Shown here: positions 5,861 through 5,992 of the stretch, one piece after another
How positions within the stretch are numbered: the stretch's first letter is position 1
Layout of the letters: the number at the start of each line of letters is the position of its first letter
From: Gammaproteobacteria bacterium UBA3498
GTDB lineage: Bacteria; Pseudomonadota; Gammaproteobacteria; Pseudomonadales; Pseudohongiellaceae
Assembly (NCBI GenBank): GCA_002377605.1
Contig: DFQD01000046.1
Location: 640 to 6,631, forward strand
DNA length: 5,992 nucleotides
Direction: 5' to 3'
Translations under genes and position numbers: made by a program
The notes under the pieces: model-generated
Database searches by the model: none
What the model was told of the DNA's origin: nothing
What the model saw: only the letters and a program-made list of their open reading frames with translations

Positions 5861-5992
5861 TCAGAACTTTTCCTTTTTCCCTTGTCTTGCTTGTAGGTTT
5901 TTCTTTGCAGCCGCCCTAAGCGCTGCATCAAATCCCTTGTTGGCCCACTCTGCCATAACTTCAATACTTTCCATGGCTTCTTCTGGGGCCTG
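5861..5992 (-). CDS. C-terminal fragment of an unidentified protein, cut by the right window edge
   Basis: A minus-strand frame is open from the window edge to a TGA at 5863-5861, giving 43 residues that start QAPEEAMESIEVMAEWANKG and end with a basic tail (QARQGKKEKF). The stretch is Ala/Glu/Lys-rich and probably helical, and its codon use looks like the neighbours. A hairpin with a T-run about 50 bases downstream supports a real gene end. No motif allows a product name. The start lies outside the window; internal ATGs exist but nothing favours them. Confidence 0.6.
   Translation of the reverse strand, partial: QAPEEAMESIEVMAEWANKGFDAALRAAAKKNLQARQGKKEKF

Noticed and set aside
1..5992. Mobile element, CRISPR, tRNA or rRNA, toxin-antitoxin or defence system
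   Set aside because: No direct-repeat arrays, terminal inverted repeats, transposase or nuclease motifs, or cloverleaf structures were found on reading both strands.

Overview
The window looks like ordinary chromosome from a Gram-negative bacterium, most likely an AT-leaning marine-type gammaproteobacterium. This is inferred from a Pal-type outer-membrane lipoprotein with the classic GHADERGT motif, a Tat-exported protein, Sec signal peptides, and a secreted protein family I associate with environmental proteobacteria and acidobacteria. There are no RNA genes, CRISPR arrays, transposases, integrases, phage genes or obvious transfer scars. All five complete reading frames are intact.

Layout. 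Positions 1-239 are a leader region with no supported gene. One plus-strand gene follows (240-782, Pal-like lipoprotein). It converges on a minus-strand block across a short bidirectional terminator (about 796-825). Every other gene is on the minus strand, so read from right to left. First is the 3' end of a gene entering from the right edge (5861-5992), with a likely terminator. Next is a secreted protein of unknown function (5699 to 4722) closed by a strong terminator (4680-4706). Then comes a Tat-exported NAD(P)-binding epimerase/dehydratase-like protein (4558 to 3455). A 277-base gap holds hairpins and a reasonable sigma-70 promoter. The block ends with a two-gene operon: a DUF4105/Lnb-type periplasmic domain with five membrane helices (3177 to 1816), then, 9 bases downstream, an HSL-family alpha/beta-hydrolase (1806 to 847).

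The genes do not form one recognisable pathway. The common theme is the envelope: an outer-membrane peptidoglycan-binding lipoprotein, an inner-membrane protein with a periplasmic domain, a Tat substrate and a Sec-secreted protein. Only the hydrolase and the end-fragment show no export signal. Terminators separate most units, so only the DUF4105-hydrolase pair is supported as an operon. I see no convincing new multi-gene system. The points most worth a second look are the possible His/Cys catalytic pair in the DUF4105 protein and its link to the esterase, the exported Rossmann-fold enzyme, the Pal-like gene away from visible tolB/cpoB, and the uncharacterised secreted protein.
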